The notes under the pieces are model-generated. The model was not told the DNA's origin. It made no database searches and saw only the letters and a program-made list of their open reading frames with translations. Made by a program: the position numbers and the translations under genes. From Actinomycetota bacterium (GTDB lineage: Bacteria; Actinomycetota; Acidimicrobiia; Acidimicrobiales; CADCTF01): DNA of 15,410 nt. The DNA lies in assembly GCA_019348305.1 (NCBI GenBank), contig JAHWJQ010000030.1, forward strand, positions 1 to 15,410, in the 5' to 3' direction. The number at the start of each line of letters is the position of its first letter. Positions within the stretch are counted from its first letter, which is position 1. This document shows positions 6,476 through 13,278 of the stretch, piece by piece.

Positions 6476-6915
6476 GCCTCCACCTCCGCGCCGACGCCCT
6501 CGCCGCCATCGGCTGCCTCGGGCGTCTCGACCGCCTCACCGGCGAGCTCAGGCGGCTCGTAGGCCTCCACCCGCTCGGGGGCCCCGCGGCTGCGGTCGCC
6601 GCCACGGCCCCCGCCCCGGCCACCGGCGCGTTCGGTGAGGGTGCGCTGGGCGTAGGGCAACAGCGCCAACTCGCGAGCGGTCTTGATGGCCACCGCCACC
6701 GCGGCCTGGTGCTGCGAGCAGTTGCCGCTGACCCGCCGGGCCCGGATCTTGCCCCGCTCGCTCATGAAGCGCCGCAGCAGGTTGATGTCCTTGTAGTCGA
6801 CGAAGGCGATGTGGTCGCTGCAGAAGATGCACACCTTCTTCTTGGCGCCCTTGCGGGGGGCGTCCTTGGGGGCCCGCCGCCGGCTGTCGCGGTCGCGGTC
6901 GTTTCCCTTGGCCAT
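6472..6915 (-). CDS. rpsR: 30S ribosomal protein bS18, zinc-binding form with long C-terminal extension
   Basis: This 147-aa protein is far longer than the usual 75-90 aa of bS18. The core (about residues 26-94) has '[20 protein letters not shown]' and '[20 protein letters not shown]', with C29, C32, C66 and H69 forming the zinc site of the C+ bS18 type. bS18 pairs with bS6 on the 30S platform. The extra C-terminus has two parts: a Gly/Arg-rich segment ('[16 protein letters not shown]', about 96-111), then an acidic Glu/Ala-rich tail (about 112-147). The extension is real coding sequence because its stop forms the ATGA overlap with rplI. The ATG shares one nucleotide with the ssb TGA. The basic N-terminus (residues 1-27) is also somewhat extended. 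The role of the tail is unknown. Confidence 0.95.
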   Translation of the reverse strand: MAKGNDRDRDSRRRAPKDAPRKGAKKKVCIFCSDHIAFVDYKDINLLRRFMSERGKIRARRVSGNCSQHQAAVAVAIKTARELALLPYAQRTLTERAGGRGGGRGGDRSRGAPERVEAYEPPELAGEAVETPEAADGGEGVGAEVEA

Positions 6916-7370
6916 CAGAAGGGCTCCTCGTCGTAGGCCGGCTCACGGGGGGGCGGCTCGCTGTAGCGGCCGGGGGCGGCGCCGCCGGCCTGGCCGTCTG
7001 GGGACCGGCGGTCGGTCTTGGTCACCTGCGCCGTGGCCCAACGCAGGCTCGGGCCCACTTCATCGGCGACGATCTCCACCTTCGAGCGCTTCTCGCCGTC
7101 CTGGCCCTCCCAACTGCGCTGCTCGAGCCGGCCAGAGACGATGACGCGGGCTCCCTTGGTCAGCGACTCGCTGACGTTGTCGGCCAGGTCTCGCCAGCAC
7201 ACCACGTCGAAAAACGACACCGCCTCTTCCCACTCCTGGGTCTGGCGGTTCTGCCAGCGGCGGTTGACAGCCACGCCGAAGGTGGCGGTCGCCTGACCCG
7301 ACGGTGTGAACCGCAGCTCGGGGTCGCGCGTGATGTTGCCGATGATGGTGACGGTGTTGCCGTTGCTCAT
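6915..7370 (-). CDS. ssb: Single-stranded DNA-binding protein SSB
   Basis: This 151-aa protein carries one OB-fold (residues 1 to about 112: '[20 protein letters not shown]', '[14 protein letters not shown]', '[15 protein letters not shown]'), a short disordered linker and the acidic tip 'AYDEEPF', the D/E-rich-PF tail that recruits repair and replication partners. SSB coats single-stranded DNA as a tetramer. The frame is open far upstream, but the ATG at 7370 has a GGAG site 7 nt before it and the family's N-terminus, so I choose that start. It lies 2 nt after the rpsF stop and its stop overlaps the rpsR ATG by 1 nt. The linker is short compared with Streptomyces or Mycobacterium SSBs. Confidence 0.97.
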   Translation of the reverse strand: MSNGNTVTIIGNITRDPELRFTPSGQATATFGVAVNRRWQNRQTQEWEEAVSFFDVVCWRDLADNVSESLTKGARVIVSGRLEQRSWEGQDGEKRSKVEIVADEVGPSLRWATAQVTKTDRRSPDGQAGGAAPGRYSEPPPREPAYDEEPF

Positions 7371-7372
7371 TG

Positions 7373-7735
7373 TTAGCTCCTTCCGGCGGCCGCAGCCGCC
7401 TCCGGCGCTCCCGGGGACACGGCGGGACGGGGAGCCCGCCCCGAGACCTTCTCCGGGAGCCGGATGACCTTGTGGCGGACCACTTCGTCCGCGAGGTGCA
7501 GGGCCCGGTCGAGCTCGGCCATGGCCACCGGTTCCGCGGTGGCCTCGAGGAGGACGTAGTAGCCCTCCCACCGGTGCTTGAGCTCGTAGGCGAAGCGGCG
7601 CTTGCCCCAGCGGTCGACCCGGCCGGGGTTGCCTCCGTTGGACCGGACGATCTGCGTCGCCCGGTCGAGCGTGGCCCGGATGGCCTCTTCCTCCAGGCCG
7701 GCGTCGAGGATGATCATGACCTCGTAGGGTCGCAT
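7373..7735 (-). CDS. rpsF: 30S ribosomal protein bS6
   Basis: This 120-aa protein begins 'MRPYEVMIILDAGLEEEAI' and contains 'VDRWGKRRFAYELKHRWEGY', both diagnostic of the ferredoxin-like bS6 fold. It ends with a non-conserved Pro/Ala-rich tail of roughly 25 residues after 'LPEKVSG'. bS6 heterodimerises with bS18, encoded two genes downstream, and binds 16S rRNA on the 30S platform. It is the first gene of the operon. A GGGAGGA Shine-Dalgarno lies about 11 nt before the ATG, rather far, and both sit inside a possible leader hairpin. The ssb ribosome site lies in its last codons. Confidence 0.97.
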   Translation of the reverse strand: MRPYEVMIILDAGLEEEAIRATLDRATQIVRSNGGNPGRVDRWGKRRFAYELKHRWEGYYVLLEATAEPVAMAELDRALHLADEVVRHKVIRLPEKVSGRAPRPAVSPGAPEAAAAAGRS

Positions 7736-7768
7736 GGCGCTTGCATTCCTCCCTGTGGACCCGGCGCC
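7736..7768 (-). promoter_or_regulatory. Leader hairpin enclosing the rpsF ribosome binding site (possible S6:S18 autoregulatory motif)
   Basis: In the minus-strand transcript UGGCGC (plus 7769-7764) can pair with GCGCCA (plus 7740-7735), whose last base is the A of the rpsF AUG. The loop holds the GGGAGGA Shine-Dalgarno. Many bacteria carry an S6:S18-binding leader in front of rpsF that lets the protein pair repress its own operon, and this structure is in the right place. I could not confirm the detailed conserved bulge of that motif by eye. Confidence 0.4.
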
Positions 7769-7781
7769 AGCTGCGCTCGGG

Positions 7782-7798
7782 GCCCCGCCAGGCGGGGC
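7782..7798. other. GC hairpin in the divergent region upstream of rpsF
   Basis: GCCCCGCC (7782-7789) and GGCGGGGC (7791-7798) are perfect inverted arms around one base; as RNA this gives about a 6-bp stem with a 5-nt loop. It is about 47-63 nt upstream of the rpsF AUG and would be in the operon leader if transcription starts near the -10-like TACGAT (minus, plus-strand 7822-7817). No T-run follows. It may be part of the leader structure or just GC-rich chance. Confidence 0.3.
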
Positions 7799-7884
7799 AG
7801 GTGAGTGGGACGGTCGATCGTAGTTGACCTCTCGTCGCTGGGCACAGCCCGAATGGTGCCAAAGGGGTACGACAGGATTGCCAG

Positions 7885-8586
7885 ATGGACGCCGCCCTGC
7901 TCGCCGCCGCCCGCTCCGCCAAGGGGTTCATGCCTGACGACGAGGGGCTCGCGCTGTACGAGGCGGGCCTGAGGGCCGCCACCGTCCACGCCGCCACCCT
8001 GGACTCCGGCACCCTCGACGTCGGCACCGTCGACTTCGGCACCCTCGACACCGCCAGGCCGCTGCTCGAGATCGGCTCGTACTGCGGCAAGTCGGCCGTC
8101 TACCTGGGCGCCGCCGCCCGCGCTGTCGGGGCGGTCCTGTTCACCGTCGACCATCACCGTGGCTCGGAGGAGAACCAGCCTGGCTGGGACCACCACGACC
8201 CGTCACTCGTCGACCCGGCGACGGGGCGGATGGACACCCTCCCCACCTTCCGTCGCACCATCGCGGAAGCCGGCCTCGAAGACACCGTCGTGGCGATAGT
8301 GGGGGAGTCCACCGTTGTCGCCCGTCACTGGAGCACCCCCCTCGCCCTGCTCTTCGTCGACGGGGGCCACGGGGGTGCGGTGGCCTGGGCCGACTACCGG
8401 GCTTGGAGCCCCAAGGTCGCCATCGGGGGGTTGATGGCCATCCACGACGTGTTCCCCGATTCCCGCGACGGCGGACGGCCGCCCTACGAGCTGTTCTGCG
8501 CGGCCGTCGAGTCGGGGGAGTTCGTGGAGGTCGCCGGGGCCGCCTGCGGGAGCCTCAGGGTGCTGGAGCGCGTCACCCCTCGCTGA
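7885..8586 (+). CDS. Class I SAM-dependent methyltransferase with internal tandem repeat
   Basis: This 233-aa cytoplasmic protein resembles Methyltransf_24-type enzymes. Motif I is 'LLEIGSYCGKSAVYLGAAAR' (residues 60-79), the acidic end of strand 2 is in 'FTVDHHRGSEENQ', and 'LALLFVDGGHGGAVAWADY' (153-171) and 'LMAIHDVFPD' (183-192) supply the usual D-x-x-H and HD positions. Before motif I, residues 37-56 are four near-identical pentapeptides, ATLDS-GTLDV-GTVDF-GTLDT, which look like an expanded insertion in the N-terminal cap. The start is supported by AGGA 7 nt upstream. The gene is divergent from rpsF (149-nt gap), and its last 14 nt overlap the 3' end of the convergent toroid-protein gene. 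The methyl acceptor is unknown. Confidence 0.8.
   Translation: MDAALLAAARSAKGFMPDDEGLALYEAGLRAATVHAATLDSGTLDVGTVDFGTLDTARPLLEIGSYCGKSAVYLGAAARAVGAVLFTVDHHRGSEENQPGWDHHDPSLVDPATGRMDTLPTFRRTIAEAGLEDTVVAIVGESTVVARHWSTPLALLFVDGGHGGAVAWADYRAWSPKVAIGGLMAIHDVFPDSRDGGRPPYELFCAAVESGEFVEVAGAACGSLRVLERVTPR
7993..8052 (+). repeat. Four tandem 15-nt repeats inside the methyltransferase gene
   Basis: Four adjacent 15-nt units encode [A/G]-T-[L/V]-D-x. The pattern is GGCACCCTCGAC plus one variable codon, and the first unit is the most diverged (GCC ACC CTG GAC TCC). The reading frame is kept throughout. This looks like a small in-frame minisatellite that could gain or lose units by slippage. Confidence 0.85.
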
Positions 8587-9673
8587 GCCAGCCCTGCGGC
8601 TCCCCAAGCAGCAGCGGCTCGGCGAGCAGCGACGCTTCGCCGAGCACCACCGGCAGGCCTTCGCCGCGGAACAGCCCACTCGCCTCCGTCATGCCGCCTA
8701 GCGCGTCGCTGGCCAGCAGCATGGCCGCCGCGGTGTAGGACGTGCGCTCCTGGGCGGGAAAGTGGACCTCCTCGGGGTGCACACACCCCGTCCAGTAGGA
8801 CCCGTCGGGCTCGCGCAGGTACTGCGCCCAGGTGAGGAGGCGGCGGGCCTCGCCGTGACAGCCGACGGCGTCGAGGGCCAGCGCGCACTCCGCCGTCTCC
8901 GCCGCCGTCACCCACTCCTCGTCGGCCACACAGCGCACTCCCGAGCCGGGCAGCACGAACTCCTCCCACCGCTCCGCCAGTCGCGCCCTCGCCGCTGGCG
9001 GCGCCAGCGCCCCGCACAGCACGGGGTAGTACCAGTCCATGGCCCAGCGCTGCTTGGGTTCGAAGGCGGTGTCGTACCGGTGGGCGATGGCCGAACCGAG
9101 CCTCGACGCTGCCAGCTCCCACTCGGGGCGCTCCTCGCCCAGCACCCGGGCAGTGGCCAGCGCGCACCGCAGTGCCAGGAAGACCGACGAGGATCCCGTC
9201 AACAGGGCATAGGGCGCCGGCGAGCCGTCGAGCTCGTAGGACCAGAGGATCTCCCCGCCCGGCTGTTGGAGCCGCAGGGCGAAGCCGACCGCCCGGGCCA
9301 CGACCGGCCACAGGGACTCGAGGAAGCCGCTGTCCCGGGTCACGAGCCAGTGGTGCCAGACACCGACGGCCACGTAGCTCGACACGTTGGTGTCCCGGCG
9401 GGCATCCTCCACCTGGCCGCCGCGGTAGTACGTGTGCCAGCCGCCGTCGGGGTGCTGCGTGGCCTCCAGCCACCCGAAGGCCCGCTGCGAGTCCGCTCGC
9501 CGCCCGGCCACTGCGAGGGCCATGGCTGCCTCCACGTGGTTCCAGGGATCGCCGTGGCCCCCCTCGTACCAGGGGATGAAGCCATCCGGGAGCTGGACGG
9601 CGGCAATGGCGCCAGCTGTCGCCTCCACCTGCTCGGGGGAGAGCACGCCGGGAAGGTCGGGCAGCGGGCTCAC
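8573..9673 (-). CDS. (alpha/alpha)-toroid 'prenyltransferase-like' protein
   Basis: This 366-aa soluble protein is built from helix-loop-helix repeats of the six-hairpin/toroid kind, usually named prenyltransferase or squalene-cyclase-repeat protein by automatic pipelines. Conserved-looking patches are 'LPDGFIPWYEGGHGDPWNH' (residues 28-46), 'HPDGGWHTYYRGG' and 'RWAMDWYYPVLCGAL'. The many Trp/Tyr and acidic residues would line a central cavity, so a glycan- or lipid-processing role is plausible. The frame is open further upstream, but the GTG at 9673 forms a GTGA overlap with the stop of the methyltransferase gene, so I use it; there is no strong Shine-Dalgarno. It is the third gene of the GT4-methyltransferase-toroid trio, an arrangement I recall in other actinobacteria. 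The reaction is unknown, and the 'prenyltransferase' label should not be taken literally. Confidence 0.75.
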   Translation of the reverse strand: MSPLPDLPGVLSPEQVEATAGAIAAVQLPDGFIPWYEGGHGDPWNHVEAAMALAVAGRRADSQRAFGWLEATQHPDGGWHTYYRGGQVEDARRDTNVSSYVAVGVWHHWLVTRDSGFLESLWPVVARAVGFALRLQQPGGEILWSYELDGSPAPYALLTGSSSVFLALRCALATARVLGEERPEWELAASRLGSAIAHRYDTAFEPKQRWAMDWYYPVLCGALAPPAARARLAERWEEFVLPGSGVRCVADEEWVTAAETAECALALDAVGCHGEARRLLTWAQYLREPDGSYWTGCVHPEEVHFPAQERTSYTAAAMLLASDALGGMTEASGLFRGEGLPVVLGEASLLAEPLLLGEPQGWLSEG

Positions 9674-10395
9674 TTCCGCCCGTCCCTCACGGCGTAGAGG
9701 ACGAGGCTCTTGCCGATGAGCGGTTGGAGCACCCGCTCGGCCACCTGCAGGGGCCACGGCTGGCGCAGCAGGTCCCACACGAGCACCTGGTGGTAGGCCC
9801 GTGCCAGGCGATGCTGGTCGTTGCCGATCCCTACCGCGCACCTGAGCCACCAGTACGGCGTGTGCAGCCCGTGGGCGTGGTGACGACCCACGACCCGCAG
9901 GCCGGCGGCACGGAGCCGGTCCCGCAGAACCGACTCACGGTAGATCCGGACGTGGCCGCCCGGCACCGCGGGCGCGTGGTAGTCGTCGTCGAGCGCCCAG
10001 TTCACCAGCTCGGGCAACCACCGGGGCACCGTGACGGCGAGGACTCCGCCAGGCCGAAGCACCCGCGCCAGTTCGCAGATGGCCCGCCGGTCGTCCTCGA
10101 CGTGTTCGAGCACCTCCGAAGCCACCACCCGGTCGAAGGCCGCGTCGGGGAAGGGCAGGGCCAGCCCGGAGCCGCTCACCGCCGCGCCTCGGGCACCCGC
10201 CGGCGCCTCGCCGGCGGCGGACATCGCCTCGATCATGGCTGCCACGTCCTTGAGCTCCGTCCGGTCGATGTCGAGGGCGACGACCACCCCGCCCCGGCGC
10301 AGCGACTCGAATGCGTGGCGGCCCCCGCCGGCGCCCATGTCGAGGACGCGGTCGCCCGCCCGCAGGCCGAGACGGCGGTAGTCGACGGTCAGCAC
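9670..10395 (-). CDS. Class I SAM-dependent methyltransferase (Methyltransf_11 type)
   Basis: This 241-aa protein has a full Rossmann methyltransferase core. Motif I is 'RVLDMGAGGGRHAFESL' (16-32), D42 in 'VALDIDRTE' binds the SAM ribose, 'FDRVVASEVLEHVEDDRRAI' (87-106) is motif IV with the following helix, and 'LRPGGVLAVTVP' (113-124) is motif V/VI. The C-terminal third, with many Trp/His residues ('RHHAHGLHTPYWWL'), likely forms the acceptor lid. The GTG start lies inside the end of the GT4 gene (7-nt overlap, GTGCTGA), and its stop overlaps the toroid gene. The tight coupling implies that the three proteins act on one pathway, perhaps methylating a glycan or lipid intermediate. The substrate is not evident. 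Confidence 0.88.
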   Translation of the reverse strand: MLTVDYRRLGLRAGDRVLDMGAGGGRHAFESLRRGGVVVALDIDRTELKDVAAMIEAMSAAGEAPAGARGAAVSGSGLALPFPDAAFDRVVASEVLEHVEDDRRAICELARVLRPGGVLAVTVPRWLPELVNWALDDDYHAPAVPGGHVRIYRESVLRDRLRAAGLRVVGRHHAHGLHTPYWWLRCAVGIGNDQHRLARAYHQVLVWDLLRQPWPLQVAERVLQPLIGKSLVLYAVRDGRK

Positions 10396-11633
10396 CGGAT
10401 CACCTTGCGGTACTGCTCCACGGTCGCCTCCGCGGTCGCCCGCCAGGTGAACCTGTCGAGAACTCGCCGCCGCCCACCCTCAGCCAGGCGCTCGCGGGCC
10501 GCAGGGTCGTCCAGCAACTCGATGATCGCACTGGCCAACGCCTGGGGGTCATTGGGCGGAACGAGTCGGCCGGTGTCGCCACCCGTGCCCACCACTTCGG
10601 GAAGGGCGCCGCCGGTGGTCGCCAAAACAGGGGTGCCGCAGGCCATCGCCTCGACAGCCGGCAGCGAGAAGCCCTCATAGAGCGACGGCACCACGGCCAA
10701 CTCGGCTTCCGCGTACAGCTCCACGATGCGCTCGTCGCTCACCCCGCTCACGAAGCTGACCGCTGCGCCGAGGTCGAGGCGCTCGAGCACCGAGGGCAGC
10801 TTGCTGCCGGCGCGCTGCTTGCCGATGACGACGAGGTGCACCTCAGGACGCTCGGTACGCACCTTGGCCACCGCCTCCAACAGCGGCACCAGGCCCTTCA
10901 GGGGCACGTCGGCGCTGGCCGTCGTCAAGAGGCGGCCGGGCACCCGCCGGTGGCCCGGCAGCGGCCGGAACCGGGTGTGGTCGACGCCGACGGGGACGAC
11001 GGCCATGCGCTCTGGCGCCACCCCCATCTGTTCAACGATGTCGCGGCGCGAAGACTCGCTCACCGTCAGGACGCGGGGGACCTCGCGGGCCATCTCGATC
11101 TGGGCAGGCAGGAACGAGTACCAGCGCCGGAGGGTGAAGCGCCGCCACGCACTGCCGGCGTGCTCGAGCTCGAGTTCGAAGTCGACGGTGATGGGATGGT
11201 GGATGGTGGCGAGCACCGGCCATCCGCTGGCCAGCACCTCGCGCAGCCCGCGGCCCAGGCACTGGTTGTCATGGACGACGTCGAACTCCCCCGTCCGCCC
11301 CCGCAGCTCACGGGCCAGGCGGTAGCTGAAGGTGTGGGCCTCGGGGAACTGCCCGGTGGAGGCCAGCCCCCATTCGAGCCAGTCGATCCGGGTCTTGAGC
11401 TGTCGCGGCCACGGCCACCACAGCGGGAACGGCCGCCGGTAGAGGTCGAGGCTGGGGACGGGAACGAAGTCGACGCCGGCCTCCAGCTGGGGCCAGGGCT
11501 GGCCGGCGAAGACCGTCACCTGGTGGCCCATGGCCACGAGCTCGCGTGTCAGGTAGCGGGTGTAGACGCCCTGGCCCCCTGAGTGCGGGTTGCCCCGGTA
11601 GCAGAGGAAGGCGACCCGCAGGCCGGCGCTCAA
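10389..11633 (-). CDS. GT4-family glycosyltransferase
   Basis: This 414-aa GT-B fold retaining glycosyltransferase has an N-terminal Rossmann domain starting 'LRVAFLCYRGNPHSGGQGVY' with the acceptor-side Gly-rich loop. The C-terminal nucleotide-sugar domain has 'TTASADVPLKGL' (K246) and the E-x7-E signature 'EGFSLPAVE' (E320 and E328). The start is TTG (11633-11631): an in-frame TGA occurs 25-27 nt upstream, the only other upstream candidate is the adjacent CTG, and the next internal Met would remove strand 1. No Shine-Dalgarno is visible. A perfect 12-bp palindrome, GAGCGGCCGCTC, lies just upstream (11642-11653). It is the first gene of the coupled trio and likely acts at the cytoplasmic membrane on a lipid-linked or surface glycan. 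Donor and acceptor are unknown. Confidence 0.9.
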   Translation of the reverse strand: MSAGLRVAFLCYRGNPHSGGQGVYTRYLTRELVAMGHQVTVFAGQPWPQLEAGVDFVPVPSLDLYRRPFPLWWPWPRQLKTRIDWLEWGLASTGQFPEAHTFSYRLARELRGRTGEFDVVHDNQCLGRGLREVLASGWPVLATIHHPITVDFELELEHAGSAWRRFTLRRWYSFLPAQIEMAREVPRVLTVSESSRRDIVEQMGVAPERMAVVPVGVDHTRFRPLPGHRRVPGRLLTTASADVPLKGLVPLLEAVAKVRTERPEVHLVVIGKQRAGSKLPSVLERLDLGAAVSFVSGVSDERIVELYAEAELAVVPSLYEGFSLPAVEAMACGTPVLATTGGALPEVVGTGGDTGRLVPPNDPQALASAIIELLDDPAARERLAEGGRRRVLDRFTWRATAEATVEQYRKVIRC

Positions 11634-11673
11634 CAGGTTGCGAGCGGCCGCTCAGGCCGGTCGCACCTCGGGG

Positions 11674-12234
11674 TCACTCCGCCGGACATGGGCCCGACAG
11701 GACGAGGGTGGAGCCCGGCACCACGCCCAGCTCCCCGAGCTTGCCCTGAGGCACCTCCAGCGCGTAGCGGTAGGGCGCGGCCGCCGAGTAGATCGGGCAA
11801 TCCGGCCGGTCCTCGCACGGTGCCATGTCGACTGCCGACACGAAGCGGCCGTCGGAGGCGAAGAAGGCGATCGACAGCGGCATCGGGGTGTTGCGCATGT
11901 AGAAGCCCCCCTGGCTGTCGACCGAGAAGCGGAACAGCATGCCCGCGTAGCCCTCGAGGTCGGTCACGCCCATCAACCCCCGAGCCCGCTGGCGCTCGGT
12001 CGCTGCCAACAGCGCGCACCGCACGGTGGTGGAGGGAAGCTGCCCCGGGCCGGGCTGAACCTCGAGCGCGATCTCGCTGAAGCCGTCGATGCGGGCCTCC
12101 ACCAGGCGCGGGTCGGCGGGCTGGTTGGCTCCCTTGGCGATACACGCGGCGAAGCCGACGCTCAAAAGGACGATCACCGCCCAGCGCAGCGGCCGGACCC
12201 ACGGGTCCGGGGGGTAGAGGTCCTGCGGCTCCAT
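11674..12234 (-). CDS. Membrane-anchored DUF192 protein
   Basis: This 186-aa protein has an N-terminal hydrophobic segment (about residues 17-33, 'RWAVIVLLSVGFAACIA'), either a signal anchor or a poor lipobox around C31 with Phe at -3. The exported domain (about 45-183) has the DUF192/COG1430 signature: 'RARGLMGVTDLEGYAGMLFR' (83-102), 'GFYMRNTPMPLSIAFF' (110-125) and 'VSAVDMAPC' (132-140). The family has a small beta-fold of unknown function, and some members are found near sugar- or surface-related genes. The ATG start has only a weak purine stretch upstream. It sits 40 nt before the GT4 gene on the same strand and could share its transcript. Confidence 0.88.
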   Translation of the reverse strand: MEPQDLYPPDPWVRPLRWAVIVLLSVGFAACIAKGANQPADPRLVEARIDGFSEIALEVQPGPGQLPSTTVRCALLAATERQRARGLMGVTDLEGYAGMLFRFSVDSQGGFYMRNTPMPLSIAFFASDGRFVSAVDMAPCEDRPDCPIYSAAAPYRYALEVPQGKLGELGVVPGSTLVLSGPCPAE

Positions 12235-12261
12235 CGCCCACGGTGTAGCACGCGCCTCGTG

Positions 12262-12280
12262 CCCCCCGGCACCCGGGGGG
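12262..12280 (-). terminator. Strong GC hairpin between panB and the DUF192 gene
   Basis: CCCCCCGG and CCGGGGGG form a perfect 8-bp stem with a 3-nt loop, starting about 9 nt after the panB stop and ending about 28 nt before the DUF192 ATG. There is no T-run after it, so it may act as a weak or U-less terminator, or as an mRNA stabiliser. It separates panB from the DUF192/GT4 block. Confidence 0.45.
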
Positions 12281-12288
12281 TCCGGCTC

Positions 12289-13218
12289 TCAGGAGCCGGA
12301 GGCGCCCCCGTCGGGCTGGCCGAGGCGGCCGGCGCCCCCCAGGGCTCCGTAGAGCCCCAGTAACTGAGCCTCCTGGTCGCTCAGGTGATAGCTCTCGCGC
12401 TCGGTGGGGAAGCGGCCCGCCCGCACCTCTTGTGCGTACATCTCGACGGCGGTGATGGCCGCTGTGCGGAGGTCCGCGTAGCGGCGCACGAACTTGGGCG
12501 GCGGACGATCCTCGAGCCCGAGAAGGTCGTGGAGCACCAGCACCTGGCCGTCGCAGTGCCGGCCCGCCCCGATCCCGATGGTGGGCACCGGGACCGACGA
12601 GGTGACCATGGCGGCGACGGCATCGGGCACCCCCTCCACCACGATGCAGAAGCAGCCGGCGTCGACCAGGGCCTTGGCGTCGTCGACCATGGCCCGGGCC
12701 GCCTCGGCCTGGCGGCCCTGGACCTTGAACCCCCCCATCGCGTGCAACGACTGCGGGGTCAGGCCGATGTGGCCCATCACCGGGATCTCGGCGTCGGCGA
12801 TGGCCTCGACCACGGCCACCCGCTTTCGGCCGCCCTCGAGCTTGACGCCGTGGGCTCCCGCTCGCACGAGGGCTGCGGCGTTGCGCACCGCATCGTGGGC
12901 ACCCAGGTGGTAGCTGAGCCACGGCATGTCGGCCACCACCATCGGCGAGGGACCCGCCGTGTCTTCCCCAGAGTGGCGGGCCAGCCCGCGCGCCACCGCC
13001 CCTACGTGGTGGGCCATGTCGCCCACCGTGACCTGAAGGGTGTCGTCGTAGCCGAGCACCACCATGGCCACCGAGTCGCCCACCAGGATGAGGTCGACCC
13101 CGGCGGCCTCGGCGATCGCTGCCCCGGGAGCGTCGTAGGCGGTGACCATCACCAGCGGGTCGGAACCCTCCGCCACCTTGCGGACGCGGACGGCCGGCGC
13201 CGTCAGCCTGTGTGCCAT
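12289..13218 (-). CDS. panB: 3-methyl-2-oxobutanoate hydroxymethyltransferase
   Basis: This 309-aa TIM-barrel enzyme of pantothenate (vitamin B5/CoA) synthesis transfers a hydroxymethyl group from 5,10-methylene-THF to 2-oxoisovalerate, giving ketopantoate. The metal and active-site residues are present: D48 in 'ILVGDSVAMVVLGYD', D97 in 'VVADMPWLSY', K126/E128 in 'HGVKLEGG' and E195 in 'CIVVEGVP'. The 'GIGAGRHCDGQVLVLHDLLG' segment is classic PanB. I choose the ATG at 13218, which is preceded by GGAGG 4 nt away; an in-frame GTG at 13245 would add nine residues and has no ribosome site. The C-terminus carries about 30 extra, Gly-rich residues. The start is 60 nt from the end of the upstream PBP gene. 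panC and panD are not in the window. Confidence 0.95.
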   Translation of the reverse strand: MAHRLTAPAVRVRKVAEGSDPLVMVTAYDAPGAAIAEAAGVDLILVGDSVAMVVLGYDDTLQVTVGDMAHHVGAVARGLARHSGEDTAGPSPMVVADMPWLSYHLGAHDAVRNAAALVRAGAHGVKLEGGRKRVAVVEAIADAEIPVMGHIGLTPQSLHAMGGFKVQGRQAEAARAMVDDAKALVDAGCFCIVVEGVPDAVAAMVTSSVPVPTIGIGAGRHCDGQVLVLHDLLGLEDRPPPKFVRRYADLRTAAITAVEMYAQEVRAGRFPTERESYHLSDQEAQLLGLYGALGGAGRLGQPDGGASGS

Positions 13219-13278
13219 GGAGCCTCCAAGCCCGTCCAGCGCCACCCGGCTGCCGGCGGAACACCGATTCTACGTTCC

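Noticed and set aside
7371..8090. An N-terminal extension of ssb up to 8090
   Set aside because: The frame is open but runs through rpsF and its leader; the ATG at 7370 has a good ribosome site and matches the SSB N-terminus.
10311..11582. A 423-codon plus-strand open frame, and similar ones at 2368-3384 and 3754-4749
   Set aside because: They are mirror frames of the GT4 and dnaB genes, with biased composition and no recognisable motif.
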